This document shows, piece after piece, positions 30,352 to 40,631 of a stretch of DNA of 64,000 bases. This stretch comes from [Erwinia] mediterraneensis (GTDB lineage: Bacteria; Pseudomonadota; Gammaproteobacteria; Enterobacterales; Enterobacteriaceae). Each line of letters opens with the position of its first letter. The first letter of the stretch is position 1. The stretch lies in assembly GCF_900604315.1 (NCBI RefSeq), contig NZ_LR026978.1, positions 3,052,325-3,116,324 on the forward strand, read 5' to 3'. Both the position numbers and the translations under genes were made by a program. The notes under the pieces were generated by a model. It was not told the origin of the DNA, made no database searches, and worked only from the letters and a program-made list of their open reading frames with translations.

Positions 30352-30957
30352 GTGATTCGCAGTGTAAAATTTTCCGCCGCGTTATGTCTGGCGCTTATGC
30401 TCGCCGGTTGTGTAACGCAACAGCAGCCGCCCGCGCCGGTTGAGCCGACGCAACCTGTGCCCCCCAGCGAGCCGACGCCGCCCTCCGTACCACAGCCGCC
30501 TGCGCCGCAGCCGGGCGAGAGCGTGCCGCAACCCCCCAAACTCAAAACCATTAACTGGGACCTCAGCGTACAGCCGCTGGTGGCGCAAATGCTGCAGTCC
30601 GCTACTGTCACACCGGGCAGCATATTGCTGGTGGATCGGGTAAAAAACAGCACCAATGGCAATTTGCAAAGTGAAAAAGCGACCGCTGCCATTCAGAGCG
30701 CGCTGAACAACAACGGCAAATTTACCCTGGTGACGGACGATCAGCTGACGCAGGCGAAGCAGACGCTGGGTCTGCCGCCGGATGACAGTCTCAGCTCACG
30801 CAGCAAGGCGGTGGGGCTGGCCCGTTACCTGAACGCGCAGTATGTGCTCTACAGCAATGCCCAGGGGGATGTAAAGTCGCCTGAATTGCAGATGCAGCTG
30901 ATGCTGGTGCAGAGCGGCGAAATCATCTGGTCAGGCAACGGTGACACCCAATATTGA
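30352..30957 (+). CDS. lpoB: Penicillin-binding protein activator LpoB
   Basis: Outer-membrane lipoprotein that stimulates the peptidoglycan synthase PBP1b. The product has 201 residues from a GTG with a GAGGA site. The lipobox is MLAGCVTQQQ (cysteine near 20). It is followed by a long proline-rich linker (about 24-60) that spans the periplasm, then the TolB-like C-terminal domain with SILLVDRVKNSTNGNLQ and ARYLNAQYVLYSNAQG. The 3' end overlaps thiK by 17 bp. Confidence 0.94.
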   Translation: MIRSVKFSAALCLALMLAGCVTQQQPPAPVEPTQPVPPSEPTPPSVPQPPAPQPGESVPQPPKLKTINWDLSVQPLVAQMLQSATVTPGSILLVDRVKNSTNGNLQSEKATAAIQSALNNNGKFTLVTDDQLTQAKQTLGLPPDDSLSSRSKAVGLARYLNAQYVLYSNAQGDVKSPELQMQLMLVQSGEIIWSGNGDTQY

Positions 30958-31759
30958 TCCCGCGCTGCAGCAGCTGCTCGCCAACATCCAACCGGCAGTT
31001 GATCCTGCCGGTTCTTTTTTACCGCTGGTCGGGCTGACCGGGCAGAGTGGTCGCATCGACACTGCAGCGGGCGCGCTGCTGGCGCGCCGTCAGCCTGTTA
31101 TGCCGATTCCCTTTGTCGATCGCCAGCGGGAATATCGTGTGCTGAAAAAGCTGCACCGCGCCGGGCTGACGCCGTCGCCGCTGGCGTATAATGCTCACTG
31201 GCTGCTGCTACCCTGGCTGGCGGGCGACACGATCGATACACACGCCTTTCGTCAGCAGCGGGAGGCGGTGGTTTCCCGGCTGCATCAGTTGCATCGCCAG
31301 CCGCTGACCGGTTACCGGCTGCAGCTGCTGCCGTTGTTACAGCGTTACTGGCAGCTGTGTCGCCAGCGTAATCTGCGCTGGCAACGCGCACTGCGGCGGC
31401 TGACGCGGCAGGGAGAACCTCAACCGCTGCGCCTGGCGCCCGTGCATATGGATATTCATCCCGGCAATGTTATCGTGGCGCAGGGCGAACTCCATTTCAT
31501 CGACTGGGAATATGCCGCTGATGCCGACGTGGCGCTGGATGTTGCCGTACTCTGTGCCGCCGATCCGCAGCGTCAGGCGTGCTGGATAGCGAGCTATGCG
31601 CGCCAGGCGCGGCTGGCACCGGCACAGCTGGAAGAGCAGGTGCGGCGCTGGCAACCCTGGCTGCGCCTGTTAATGGCCAGCTGGTATCAGCTGCGCGCCG
31701 AGCAACAGGACGATCGCGCGGCGTTGCAGCGGGCGGCGGCAGGCTGGCAACAATTTTAA
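30941..31759 (+). CDS. thiK: Thiamine kinase
   Basis: Phosphorylates salvaged thiamine to thiamine monophosphate. The product has 272 residues (E. coli 274). It has the aminoglycoside phosphotransferase-like kinase fold; the catalytic loop is in VHMDIHPGNVIV (near residue 168) and the metal-binding motif in HFIDWEYAADADVALD. The GTG at 30941 is the most likely start and lies inside the lpoB end, suggesting coupling. Sequence conservation to E. coli is moderate. Confidence 0.9.
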   Translation: MTPNIDPALQQLLANIQPAVDPAGSFLPLVGLTGQSGRIDTAAGALLARRQPVMPIPFVDRQREYRVLKKLHRAGLTPSPLAYNAHWLLLPWLAGDTIDTHAFRQQREAVVSRLHQLHRQPLTGYRLQLLPLLQRYWQLCRQRNLRWQRALRRLTRQGEPQPLRLAPVHMDIHPGNVIVAQGELHFIDWEYAADADVALDVAVLCAADPQRQACWIASYARQARLAPAQLEEQVRRWQPWLRLLMASWYQLRAEQQDDRAALQRAAAGWQQF

Positions 31760-31810
31760 TCCGCAGGGGCAGAGGCCGCTCCTGCGCTGAGTGTGAACAG
31801 GACATTGATT

Positions 31811-32851
31811 ATGACAACATCGTTACCCGGTCCGCTGATGCTGGATGTCGAAAGCTACGAGCTGGACGCCGAAGAACGGGAGATTCTGCAACATCCGCTG
31901 GTGGGTGGGGTGATCCTCTTTGCCCGCAACTATCACGATCCCGCGCAGCTGTCAGCGCTGATCCGTCAGATACGCAGCGCGTCCCATACGCGGCTGGTGG
32001 TGGCCGTGGATCAGGAAGGGGGACGGGTGCAGCGTTTTCGCGAAGGTTTTACCACCTTACCGGCGATGCAATCCTTTGCCGCGCTGCACGATCTGCCGCA
32101 AGCAGGCGCACTGGCGCAGCAGGCAGGCTGGCAGATGGCCGCTGAAATGATCGCCATGGATATTGATATCAGCTTTGCGCCGGTGCTGGATATTGGCCAT
32201 ATCAGCGCGGCGATTGGCGATCGCGCCTTCCATGCCGATCCGGCGATTGCGCTACAGGTTGCGCGCTGTTTTATTGCCGGCATGCATGAGGCGGGAATGA
32301 AAACCACCGGCAAACATTTTCCGGGCCACGGTGCGGTCAGCGCTGACTCCCATAAAGAGACGCCGCGTGATGAGCGCGATGCGGCTACCCTGCGTCAGCA
32401 TGATATGGCGATATTCCGCCAGCTGATTGACGAGCAGGCACTGGATGCGATTATGCCTGCCCATGTCATCTATAGCGAAATTGACCCCTTGCCCGCCAGC
32501 GGCTCACCATACTGGCTGCAGACGGTGCTGCGCAACGAACTGGGATTCGATGGCGTGATCTTCTCTGACGATCTGTCGATGGAGGGAGCGGCGATCATGG
32601 GCAGCTATGCAGAGCGCGCCAGCCAGTCATTATCAGCGGGCTGCGATATGATTCTGGTCTGTAACCAGCGCCAGGGCGCGATTGCCGTGCTGGATAACCT
32701 GACGCCGGTTGAAGCCAGCCGGGTGCCAGGGCTTTACCACCGGGGACGTTACAACCGTCAGCAGCTGCTGGCAAGCCGACGCTGGCAGGAGAATCAGCAG
32801 CAGCTGAGCGCGCTGCAGGCCCGCTGGCTGGAGCATAAAGCCGCACGTTAA
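31811..32851 (+). CDS. nagZ: Beta-N-acetylhexosaminidase NagZ
   Basis: Cytoplasmic glycoside hydrolase family 3 enzyme that removes GlcNAc from recycled anhydro-muropeptides. The ATG at 31811 gives 346 residues (E. coli 341); an upstream in-frame start at 31793 is less likely. Motifs are [14 protein letters not shown] (about 64-77), the conserved [14 protein letters not shown] (about 163-176) and the nucleophile Asp in [10 protein letters not shown] near residue 253. It ends the cell-wall gene group; ycfP, next in E. coli, is absent. Confidence 0.95.
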   Translation: MTTSLPGPLMLDVESYELDAEEREILQHPLVGGVILFARNYHDPAQLSALIRQIRSASHTRLVVAVDQEGGRVQRFREGFTTLPAMQSFAALHDLPQAGALAQQAGWQMAAEMIAMDIDISFAPVLDIGHISAAIGDRAFHADPAIALQVARCFIAGMHEAGMKTTGKHFPGHGAVSADSHKETPRDERDAATLRQHDMAIFRQLIDEQALDAIMPAHVIYSEIDPLPASGSPYWLQTVLRNELGFDGVIFSDDLSMEGAAIMGSYAERASQSLSAGCDMILVCNQRQGAIAVLDNLTPVEASRVPGLYHRGRYNRQQLLASRRWQENQQQLSALQARWLEHKAAR

Positions 32852-33035
32852 TTCTTGTCGGGTGGCTCGGCCGCGACGTCTGTCGCCAGTGCGGCTGAGT
32901 CGCAACCGGGTCGCTTTTCTCTTTTTCCTGCCGACGCTTTCCTGATTAACTTCATTAAAACAACAGATTAAGCCCGCATGTGTAAAACGGGTAGAATGCG
33001 TTGTTTCGTACTACGCTGAGAATGGGCGCGATAAA

Positions 33036-33049
33036 TTGATGCAGGTCAA
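33036..33049 (+). promoter_or_regulatory. FNR-type site upstream of ndh
   Basis: TTGAT-GCAG-GTCAA matches 9 of 10 conserved positions of the FNR consensus TTGAT-N4-ATCAA. It lies about 88 bp before the likely ndh transcription start. FNR represses ndh without oxygen in E. coli. The 333-bp gap before ndh holds this site and a promoter and no gene. Confidence 0.7.
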
Positions 33050-33094
33050 TTTTGGTATGACCAACTCACCGCACCATGTTATTCTGCCCCCAGA

Positions 33095-33124
33095 TTGCGA
33101 CTTTAAATTCGCCAACCTTATGTT
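33095..33124 (+). promoter_or_regulatory. Candidate ndh promoter
   Basis: TTGCGA (33095-33100), an 18-bp spacer and TATGTT (33119-33124) lie about 60 bp before the ndh start. Both boxes are imperfect, so this is a moderate call. Confidence 0.45.
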
Positions 33125-33184
33125 AATTAAGGTTTTTATTTTAACCTTTTATTAACGATTGGTTTACTTTTCGAGGGGGTCCTG

Positions 33185-34489
33185 TTGACGACATCTATGA
33201 GAAAAATCGTTATCGTTGGTGGTGGTGCTGGCGGCCTGGAGCTGGCGACCCAGTTAGGTCATAAGCTGGGTCGGAAGAAGAAAGCGGAAATCATTCTGGT
33301 CGATCGTAACCACAGCCATTTATGGAAACCGCTGCTGCATGAGGTGGCCACCGGCTCGATGGATGAGGGCATCGATGCGCTGAGCTATCTGGCGCATGCC
33401 CGTAATCACGGCTTTCGCTTTCAGCTCGGCTCGCTGACCGCTATCGATCGTGAACACAAAAGCATTCGCCTGGCGGAAGTGTGTAACGAGCAGGGGGAAG
33501 TGCTGGTCGAAGAGCGCGAGGTGCCTTACGACACCCTGGTGATGGCGCTGGGCAGCACCTCCAACGATTTCGGCACGCCGGGCGTCAGGGAGCACTGTAT
33601 CTTTCTGGATAATCCCCATCAGGCGCGCCGCTTCCACAACGAAATGCTCAACCTGTTCCTGAAGTTCTCCGCCAGCGCCGGACGGCTGAAAAAGGTGAAT
33701 ATTGCCATTGTCGGCGGTGGCGCTACCGGGGTGGAACTCTCTGCTGAGCTGCATAATGCGGTTAAGCAGCTGCACAGCTATGGCTATCAGGGACTCGACA
33801 GCGACGCCCTGAACGTGACGCTGGTGGAGGCGGGTGAGCGTATCCTGCCTGCGCTGCCGCCGCGTATCTCTGCAGCGGCTCATCAGGAGCTGACCAAACT
33901 GGGCGTACGCGTGCTGACGCAAACCATGGTCACCAGCGCGGATAAGCAGGGTCTGCACACCAAAAGCGGCGACTTTATTGAAGCGGATCTGATGGTCTGG
34001 GCGGCCGGAATCAAGGCACCCGATTTTATGCAGGGGATCGGCGGGCTGGAGACGAACCGCATTAATCAGCTGGTGGTGAAAGAGACGCTGCAGACCACGC
34101 TGGATGACGATATCTATGCTATCGGCGATTGCGCCTCCTGCGCCCTGCCTGGCGGCGGTTTTGTGCCGCCGCGCGCGCAGTCTGCGCACCAGATGGCGTC
34201 ACAGGTGCTGGAAAATATTCTGGCCCAGTTAAACGCTAAACCGCTGAAACCCTATGTCTATAAAGATCATGGCTCGCTGGTTTCGCTTTCGCGCTTCAGC
34301 ACCGTGGGCAGTCTGATGGGGAACCTGATGCGCGGATCGATGATGGTAGAAGGGCGCATCGCGCGTTTTGTCTATATCTCTCTGTATCGTATGCACCAGG
34401 TTGCGCTCCACGGATATTTCAAAACCGGGCTGATGATGGTGGTGGGTAGCCTTAACCGGGTTATCCGTCCACGTCTGAAGCTGCACTGA
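33185..34489 (+). CDS. ndh: NADH:quinone oxidoreductase II (NDH-2)
   Basis: Peripheral membrane flavoprotein that passes electrons from NADH to quinone without proton pumping. The 434 residues equal the E. coli length. It begins at a TTG after GAGGGGG, like E. coli ndh. [19 protein letters not shown] binds FAD. A second dinucleotide fold is [20 protein letters not shown] for [12 protein letters not shown] near residue 320 and the C-terminal membrane-binding helix [19 protein letters not shown] are present. A terminator follows directly. Confidence 0.97.
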   Translation: MTTSMRKIVIVGGGAGGLELATQLGHKLGRKKKAEIILVDRNHSHLWKPLLHEVATGSMDEGIDALSYLAHARNHGFRFQLGSLTAIDREHKSIRLAEVCNEQGEVLVEEREVPYDTLVMALGSTSNDFGTPGVREHCIFLDNPHQARRFHNEMLNLFLKFSASAGRLKKVNIAIVGGGATGVELSAELHNAVKQLHSYGYQGLDSDALNVTLVEAGERILPALPPRISAAAHQELTKLGVRVLTQTMVTSADKQGLHTKSGDFIEADLMVWAAGIKAPDFMQGIGGLETNRINQLVVKETLQTTLDDDIYAIGDCASCALPGGGFVPPRAQSAHQMASQVLENILAQLNAKPLKPYVYKDHGSLVSLSRFSTVGSLMGNLMRGSMMVEGRIARFVYISLYRMHQVALHGYFKTGLMMVVGSLNRVIRPRLKLH

Positions 34490-34495
34490 CCGATT

Positions 34496-34518
34496 AAGGC
34501 GAGGTTTTCCTCGCCTTT
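34496..34518 (+). terminator. Rho-independent terminator after ndh
   Basis: A 9-bp stem AAGGCGAGG / CCTCGCCTT with a TTTT loop lies 7 bp after the ndh stop; its T-tail is short. Confidence 0.8.
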
Positions 34519-34784
34519 CAACAGGTTAGGTTATTTCTCCCCGCGTCGTTCGCTGCTATTACCACCACTTTTTGCTGCATAAACCAGCGATAAGAACTCT
34601 CTGAAAACGTTTTCCCGACTCGCGTTCGCGTGTTTTCCTCCATTTTTCTGATGTCGTAAAAGTGAGCCATCTGTAAAACTTCTTTTCACAAACACGGTGG
34701 GTCGCGCACGCCGTTCAAACCGCTGTTGCACGGGAACCTGTAGCGGCAGGAATGCGCGGTAACAATAATCAGGAGGATATTCCT

Positions 34785-35327
34785 GTGAATAAATCAATGT
34801 TAGCGGGTATCGGTATTGGCGTAGTGGCTGCTCTGGGGGTCGCTGCGGTAGCCAGTATGGATGTGTTTAATCCGGGTCCACAATATGCTCAGGTGCTGGC
34901 CGCCACGCCGATCAAAGAAACAGTGAAGTCACCGCGCCAGGAGTGCCGTAACGTGACGCTGACACACCGGCGTGCGGTGCAGGATGAAAACCGTATTACT
35001 GGCTCAGTATTGGGTGCTGTAGCAGGTGGCGTTCTTGGCCATCAGTTCGGGGGCGGTCGTGGTCGTGACGTCGCAACGGTAGCTGGCGCGCTGGCCGGCG
35101 GCTATGCCGGTAATCAGGTGCAGGGCGGCCTGCAACAGCGTGATACCTACACTACCACCGAGCAGCGTTGTAAAACGGTGTACGATAAACAGGAAAAGAT
35201 GTTGGGCTATGATGTGACCTATAAAATAGGCAACCAGCAGGGCAAAATCCGCATGGAAAACGACCCTGGCACCCGCATCCCGCTGGACCGTAATGGCCAG
35301 CTGATCCTGAACTCTGATCAGGCCTGA
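34785..35327 (+). CDS. ycfJ: Glycine-zipper protein YcfJ
   Basis: Conserved envelope protein of unknown function with a glycine-zipper 2TM domain. The GTG at 34785, preceded by AGGAGG, gives 180 residues and the conserved start MNKSMLAGIGIGV; the longer frame upstream is not supported. One N-terminal hydrophobic segment (about 4-25) is followed by VLGAVAGGVLGHQFGGGRG and VAGALAGGYAGNQVQGG, the paired glycine-zipper helices. The C-terminal part (YDVTYKIGNQQGKIRM) matches E. coli YcfJ. In E. coli comR, bhsA and ldtC follow; here mfd is next. Confidence 0.92.
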   Translation: MNKSMLAGIGIGVVAALGVAAVASMDVFNPGPQYAQVLAATPIKETVKSPRQECRNVTLTHRRAVQDENRITGSVLGAVAGGVLGHQFGGGRGRDVATVAGALAGGYAGNQVQGGLQQRDTYTTTEQRCKTVYDKQEKMLGYDVTYKIGNQQGKIRMENDPGTRIPLDRNGQLILNSDQA

Positions 35328-35371
35328 TTGGGCAAAGATTACGCCTTCGGGCAACACAGCAAAGCCACAGT

Positions 35372-35402
35372 AAAAGGCGCATCCGGTGATGCGCCTTTTT
35401 TT
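35372..35402. terminator. Bidirectional terminator between ycfJ and mfd
   Basis: An 11-bp stem AAAGGCGCATC / GATGCGCCTTT with loop CGGT has a T-run on both strands, so it can end ycfJ from the left and mfd from the right. Confidence 0.88.
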
Positions 35403-35416
35403 ACTGGCTGAAACCG

Positions 35417-38400
35417 TCAGGCCGCCTTGCTCTGCAGCTGCTGCATAAAGTCTTTCACCCACTGCATACGCTGCTTGCGCTCGGCCAGATCGCGCGTGAA
35501 CTTCAGGCGCGTGGGGCCTTCCAGCTTCCAGTGCTGCGGTTCCTGTTGCAACAGGCTGATGAGCCAGCCGGGATCCACCTGATTTTTCTCAGCGAACTCA
35601 AAAAAGCCGCCTTTATCGCTCGCCTCAATACGCCGGATACCCAGCGCGCGGGCGACCAGACGCAGCCCGGCGATATCCAGCAGGTTACGCGCCGCATCAG
35701 GCAGGGTGCCAAAGCGATCGATCATTTCCACTTTCAGCTCTTCCAGCTCTGCCTCACTGTCCGCGCTGGCAATACGCTTGTAGAGCGAGAGGCGGGTATT
35801 CACATCCGGAATAAAATCTTCCGGCAGCAGGGCGGGCATACGCAGCTCGATGTCGGTCTGGTTGCTGGTAAGATCTTCCAGCGAGGGCTCGCGGCCCTCT
35901 TTTAACGCATCCACGGCGTTTTCCAGCAGCTCCATATAGAGCGAGAAGCCGATGGTTTCCATCTGGCCGCTCTGATCTTCTCCCAGCAGCTCACCGGCAC
36001 CACGAATCTCCAGATCGTGCGTTGCAAGGGCAAAACCGGCCCCCAGATCTTCCAGCGAGGCGATCGCTTCCAGGCGTTTTTGCGCATCGCTGGTCATTGC
36101 TTTCGGTGGCGGCGTCAGCAGCCAGGCGTACGCCTGATGATGTGAACGACCAACGCGGCCACGCAGCTGATGCAGCTGCGCCAGGCCAAAATGGTCGGCG
36201 CGCTCAATAATGATGGTATTGGCGGTCGGGATATCGATGCCGGTTTCGATGATGGTGGTGCAGACCAGCACGTTAAAACGCTGATGGTGGAAATCGTTCA
36301 TCACCCGTTCCAGGTCGCGTTCACGCATCTGACCATGACCGATGGCGATGCGCGCCTCGGGCACCAGCTCTGCCAGACGCTGGGCGGCTTTCTCGATATT
36401 CTCCACGTCGTTATAGAGATAATAGACCTGGCCGCCACGCAGGATTTCACGCAGGATCGCTTCACGCACCACCAGTTTGTCATACTCGCGCACAAAGGTT
36501 TTCACTGCCAGACGGCGCGCAGGCGGCGTGGCGATAATCGACAGGTCGCGCATGCCGCTCATCGCCATATTCAGCGTACGCGGGATCGGGGTGGCGGTCA
36601 GGGTAAGAATGTCGACATCAGCGCGCATCGCTTTGATACGCTCTTTATGCCGGACGCCAAAGCGGTGCTCTTCATCCACAATCAGCAGTCCGAGATCGCG
36701 CCATTTCAGGTCGCTCATCAGCAGCTTATGGGTGCCGATCAGAATATCGATTTTGCCTTCGCTGGCCTGCTCCAGGATCTGTGCCTGATCGCGCGCGCTG
36801 CGGAAGCGGGAGAGCATCTCAATGCGTACCGGCCAGTTGGCAAAGCGATCGCGGAAGTTGTCGAAATGCTGCTGCGCCAGCAGGGTTGTTGGCACCAGTA
36901 CCGCCACCTGCTTGTTATTTTCTACCGCCAGGAAGGCGGCGCGCATCGCCACTTCGGTTTTGCCGAAGCCCACATCGCCGCACACCAGACGATCCATCGC
37001 CAGCGGCTGGCACATGTCGCTTAATACGGCATTAATCGCCTGCGCCTGATCCGGCGTGGTTTCAAACGGGAAGCTTTCACAGAACAGCTGGTACTGGTCG
37101 CGATCATGCTTAAAGGCGTAACCCGCCTTCGCCGCGCGCTGCGCATAGATATCCAGTAGCTCAGCGGCCACGTCGCGCACTTTTTCCGCCGCTTTCTGCC
37201 GCGCGCGCGACCAGGCATCGCTGCCCAGTTTGTGCAGCGGGGCGTTTTCATCAGCACCGCCGGCGTAGCGGCTGATCAGGTGCAGCGACGAAACCGGCAC
37301 ATAGAGTTTGGCGTCGCCTGCATAGGCGAGCATCAGATATTCCGCCTGAATGCCGCCCGCCTCAAGCGTGGTCAGGCCGATATAGCGGCCGACGCCATGT
37401 TCAAGGTGCACCACCGGCTGACCCGGGTGCAGCTCGGCGAGGTTACGGATCAAGACATCCGGGTTAATGGTGCGGCGACTGTCCTGACGGCGGCGGCTGA
37501 CCCGTTCGCCCAGCAGATCACCCTCACAGATAAAGGCGCGCTGGCGCTGTGTATCGATAAAACCGCGTTCGCTGGCGCCCTGCATCAGGTAATGACCGCT
37601 GCTGCCGACGTCGTCCAGGCGGTGAATCAGCTGCGGACGCAGTTTGATGCGCGCCAGCAGCTCCTGCAGGGTTTCGCGTCGTCCTTCGCTTTCAACAGAA
37701 AAAATCACCGGGCCCTGAAACTGCTCCAGGAACTGACGCAGCAGGTCGAGCGGCGTTTTGGACTGTGCCTGTACCGTCAGTTCCGGCAATGGCGCGTAGC
37801 CCAGATTGGTATTGGCGGCCTTCTCCGGCAACTGCGCATTGCTCATCTGCAGGCGCGGCCAGGCTTTCAGCTCTGAGAACAGGCTGTCGGGGCGCAGCCA
37901 GAGGCTCTCCGGCTCCAGCAGCGGGCGCATCGGATCGACGCGGCGATTCTCATAACGGGCATTCACATCCTGCCAGAAGCGGCTGGCGCTGCCTTCCAGG
38001 TCGCCGCAGTTCATGAGCAGGGCCGTTTTCGGCAGATAGCTGAACAGTGTCGGCAGCGGCTGATCAAAGAAGAGCGGCTGCCAGTATTCAATCCCGGCGG
38101 GCAGGGTGCCTTTACTCACCTGTTGATAGATATGTTCTGCTTCGCGCCGGACCTCGAAAATTTCACGCCAGCGGCTGCGAAACAGCTCAATCGCCGCTTT
38201 ATCGGTGGGAAACTCATGGGCTGGCAGCAGATTGATCGCCTCCACCGCTTCCAGGGTACGCTGCGTATCAGCGTCGAACAGGCGCAGGCTGTCGATTTCA
38301 TCATCAAAGAAATCGATACGGTAGGGCTGTTCGCTGCCCATCGGGAACAGATCCAGCAGCGCGCCGCGCGTGGCATATTCGCCATGCTCCATTACCTGAT

Positions 38401-38860
38401 CGACATGGCGATAACCGGCCTGCTCCAGCTGCTCACGCAGGCGATCGCGCGACAGCTTTTGCCCCTGCTTCATCACCAGGGCGTGTCCGTGCAGGAAGCT
38501 GTGCGGGCAGACGCGCTGCATCAGCGTATTCACCGGCAGAATCAGCAGGCCACGCGTCATCCCGGGCAACTGATACAGGGTCGACAGGCGGGCGGAGATA
38601 ATATCCTGATGCGGCGAAAAGCTGTCGTACGGCAGGGTTTCCCAGTCGGCGAGGCTGGTAATCGGATAGTCCGTAAACTGGCGAATTTCATCCTGCAGAC
38701 GCAGGGCTGTTTGCATATCCGGCGTAATCATCAGTACCGGACCGGGGTGCCGTTCAACGATATCGGCACATTCAACCGCATGGGCGGCACCAATGAGTTG
38801 ACCAAGCTGGCGATGATCGCCCGCTTTGCCGGGCAGGGAATAGCGGATCTGTTCGGACAT
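35417..38860 (-). CDS. mfd: Transcription-repair coupling factor Mfd
   Basis: ATP-dependent translocase that removes stalled RNA polymerase and recruits UvrA to lesions. The start at 38860 (MSEQIRYSLPGKAGDHRQLG) gives 1147 residues (E. coli 1148); the open frame upstream is not conserved. The N-terminal third is UvrB-like. The RNA polymerase interaction domain has VVHLEHGVGRYIGLTTLEAG. The helicase motor has the P-loop GDVGFGKTEVAM, VDEEHRFGVRHKE and the TRG region VGRSHHQAYAWLL. The C-terminal autoinhibitory domain is present. Plus-strand frames of up to 284 codons beneath it are shadows. Confidence 0.97.
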   Translation of the reverse strand: MSEQIRYSLPGKAGDHRQLGQLIGAAHAVECADIVERHPGPVLMITPDMQTALRLQDEIRQFTDYPITSLADWETLPYDSFSPHQDIISARLSTLYQLPGMTRGLLILPVNTLMQRVCPHSFLHGHALVMKQGQKLSRDRLREQLEQAGYRHVDQVMEHGEYATRGALLDLFPMGSEQPYRIDFFDDEIDSLRLFDADTQRTLEAVEAINLLPAHEFPTDKAAIELFRSRWREIFEVRREAEHIYQQVSKGTLPAGIEYWQPLFFDQPLPTLFSYLPKTALLMNCGDLEGSASRFWQDVNARYENRRVDPMRPLLEPESLWLRPDSLFSELKAWPRLQMSNAQLPEKAANTNLGYAPLPELTVQAQSKTPLDLLRQFLEQFQGPVIFSVESEGRRETLQELLARIKLRPQLIHRLDDVGSSGHYLMQGASERGFIDTQRQRAFICEGDLLGERVSRRRQDSRRTINPDVLIRNLAELHPGQPVVHLEHGVGRYIGLTTLEAGGIQAEYLMLAYAGDAKLYVPVSSLHLISRYAGGADENAPLHKLGSDAWSRARQKAAEKVRDVAAELLDIYAQRAAKAGYAFKHDRDQYQLFCESFPFETTPDQAQAINAVLSDMCQPLAMDRLVCGDVGFGKTEVAMRAAFLAVENNKQVAVLVPTTLLAQQHFDNFRDRFANWPVRIEMLSRFRSARDQAQILEQASEGKIDILIGTHKLLMSDLKWRDLGLLIVDEEHRFGVRHKERIKAMRADVDILTLTATPIPRTLNMAMSGMRDLSIIATPPARRLAVKTFVREYDKLVVREAILREILRGGQVYYLYNDVENIEKAAQRLAELVPEARIAIGHGQMRERDLERVMNDFHHQRFNVLVCTTIIETGIDIPTANTIIIERADHFGLAQLHQLRGRVGRSHHQAYAWLLTPPPKAMTSDAQKRLEAIASLEDLGAGFALATHDLEIRGAGELLGEDQSGQMETIGFSLYMELLENAVDALKEGREPSLEDLTSNQTDIELRMPALLPEDFIPDVNTRLSLYKRIASADSEAELEELKVEMIDRFGTLPDAARNLLDIAGLRLVARALGIRRIEASDKGGFFEFAEKNQVDPGWLISLLQQEPQHWKLEGPTRLKFTRDLAERKQRMQWVKDFMQQLQSKAA

Positions 38861-38973
38861 GGGAATTTGACGTTCACTCCAGTTTTTCCAGGGCGTCATC
38901 ATTCCATAATACGCCCTGTGGATCACCTGTCGCCGTGGATTTTTCGCGGCGCGGCCTGAACGTCAAAAATAGC

Positions 38974-39183
38974 TTATTTTGCCGGGGGCGGGTTGTAATG
39001 CATGCGTGGACGGTGAATATTCGCCCAGCAAAGCTCATTTTCCAGATGGTAGCTGTGGTTACCATCGTCCCATTTGACATAGTAACCCGCAGGCGCATCC
39101 CCCTGCTTAAAGATATTTATCACTTCGCCTTTAATCTCTCCGGTCTTCATTTTCACAATACTGCCTTTGGGAAATTTGCACAT
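38974..39183 (-). CDS. Small hypothetical protein upstream of mfd
   Basis: A 69-residue frame that I cannot assign to a family. The ATG at 39183 has a GGAG ribosome site 8 bases upstream on the minus strand. The protein starts MCKFPKGSIVKMKTGEIKGE and continues with VKWDDGNHSYHLENELCWA. This looks like a small SH3-like or KOW-like beta domain (PKGSIVKMKTGEIKGEVINI), similar in style to YodC-type proteins, but that is inference. It lies 113 bp upstream of mfd on the same strand and could be co-transcribed with it. E. coli has no gene of this type at this place. Confidence 0.6.
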   Translation of the reverse strand: MCKFPKGSIVKMKTGEIKGEVINIFKQGDAPAGYYVKWDDGNHSYHLENELCWANIHRPRMHYNPPPAK

Positions 39184-39431
39184 ACCATGTACTCCAGCGC
39201 GTGCTGCACGATACACCCCGCCTGCGGATAAGGGGAGAGTCGCCTGGCACCAGCCGGTCAATCATTGACCGCCGGGTGGACAGTTTTTGCTCGCTTTCCG
39301 GGCGGCCGGATGCCATCTCCGGGTTTTACCGTAACTTTGCCGTTTCGCAGCGGGTTTGAGGTTTCATAAAGCAGGCCGCTCTATTATCATCCCTTTTACT
39401 TAATTTTAGTCCACAGTCCAGGACGGATTAC

Positions 39432-40631
39432 ATGTATCAACCTGTTGCGCTATTTATCGGTCTGCGCTACATGCGCGGACGAGCATCAGACCGCTTCGGT
39501 CGCTTTGTTTCCTGGCTGTCGACCATTGGCATTACGCTCGGCGTACTGGCGCTGGTCACCGTGCTGTCGGTCATGAACGGCTTTGAACGCGAGCTGGAGG
39601 GGAATATTCTCGGGCTGATGCCTCAGGCTCTTATTGTCAGTGAGAAGGGCGGCATGAATCCGCAGCAGCAGCCCGCACAGAGCCTGCAATTGAAAGGGGT
39701 CAACCGCATCGCGCCGCTGACCACCGCCGATGTGGTGCTGCAGAGTGCCCATAATGTCTCGGTCGGGGTGATGCTCGGCATTAATCCTGACGAAAAAGAT
39801 CCCTTAACGCCGTTTCTTATCAACACGCCGCAAAGCGTGCTGCAGGCGGGGCAGTACAATGTGATCCTCGGTGAGCAGCTGGCGAGTCAGCTGGGCGTAC
39901 GGCGCGGCGATCGGCTGCGTCTGATGGTACCTTCCGTCAGCCAGTTCACGCCGATGGGGGTGGTCCCCAGTCAGCGCCTGTTCACCGTGGCGGGCACCTA
40001 TGCCGCCAACAGCGAGGTGGACGCTTATCAGATTCTGGTGAATCAACAGGATGCCTCGCGCGTGATGCGCTATCCCGCCGGACAGATCACTGGCTGGCGT
40101 TTGTGGCTGGATGAACCGCTGGAAGTGGAGAGTCTGAGTCAGCAAAACCTGCCCGCCGGCCTGCAGTGGAAAGACTGGCGCGAGCGCAAAGGGGATCTGT
40201 TTCAGGCGGTACGCATGGAAAAAAATATGATGGGGCTGCTGCTGAGCCTGATCATTGCCGTGGCGGCCTTCAATATCATTACGTCACTCGGTCTGCTGAT
40301 TATGGAGAAGCAGGGCGAAGTGGCGATTCTGCAAACCCAGGGGCTAACGCGTCGGCAAATTATGCTGGTGTTTATGGTGCAGGGGGCCAGCGCCGGGATT
40401 ATCGGGGCGCTGCTGGGAACGCTGCTTGGCGTACTGTTAGCCAGCCAGCTTAACCATCTGTTGCCGGTGATCGGTCTTTTCCTTGATGGCGCGGCGCTGC
40501 CGGTGGCGATCAACCCGTGGCAGGTGGTCACCATCGCGTTCACGGCGATGGCCGTTGCCCTGCTGTCAACGCTCTATCCCTCCTGGCGCGCCGCCGCCGT
40601 ACAACCCGCTGAGGCTTTACGTTATGAGTAA
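39432..40631 (+). CDS. lolC: Lipoprotein-releasing ABC transporter permease LolC
   Basis: Inner-membrane subunit of LolCDE, which extracts outer-membrane lipoproteins and hands them to LolA. The 399 residues match E. coli. The N-terminal membrane segment (about 25-48, [20 protein letters not shown]) precedes a large periplasmic domain carrying the LolA-binding Hook. Three more membrane segments follow from about 270. The stop overlaps the lolD start. Confidence 0.95.
   Translation: MYQPVALFIGLRYMRGRASDRFGRFVSWLSTIGITLGVLALVTVLSVMNGFERELEGNILGLMPQALIVSEKGGMNPQQQPAQSLQLKGVNRIAPLTTADVVLQSAHNVSVGVMLGINPDEKDPLTPFLINTPQSVLQAGQYNVILGEQLASQLGVRRGDRLRLMVPSVSQFTPMGVVPSQRLFTVAGTYAANSEVDAYQILVNQQDASRVMRYPAGQITGWRLWLDEPLEVESLSQQNLPAGLQWKDWRERKGDLFQAVRMEKNMMGLLLSLIIAVAAFNIITSLGLLIMEKQGEVAILQTQGLTRRQIMLVFMVQGASAGIIGALLGTLLGVLLASQLNHLLPVIGLFLDGAALPVAINPWQVVTIAFTAMAVALLSTLYPSWRAAAVQPAEALRYE

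Noticed and set aside
33320-34189. 289-codon minus-strand frame opposite ndh
   Set aside because: Shadow of ndh, Arg/His/Gln rich with no motif.
36170-37024. 284-codon plus-strand frame opposite mfd
   Set aside because: Shadow of the Mfd helicase domains.
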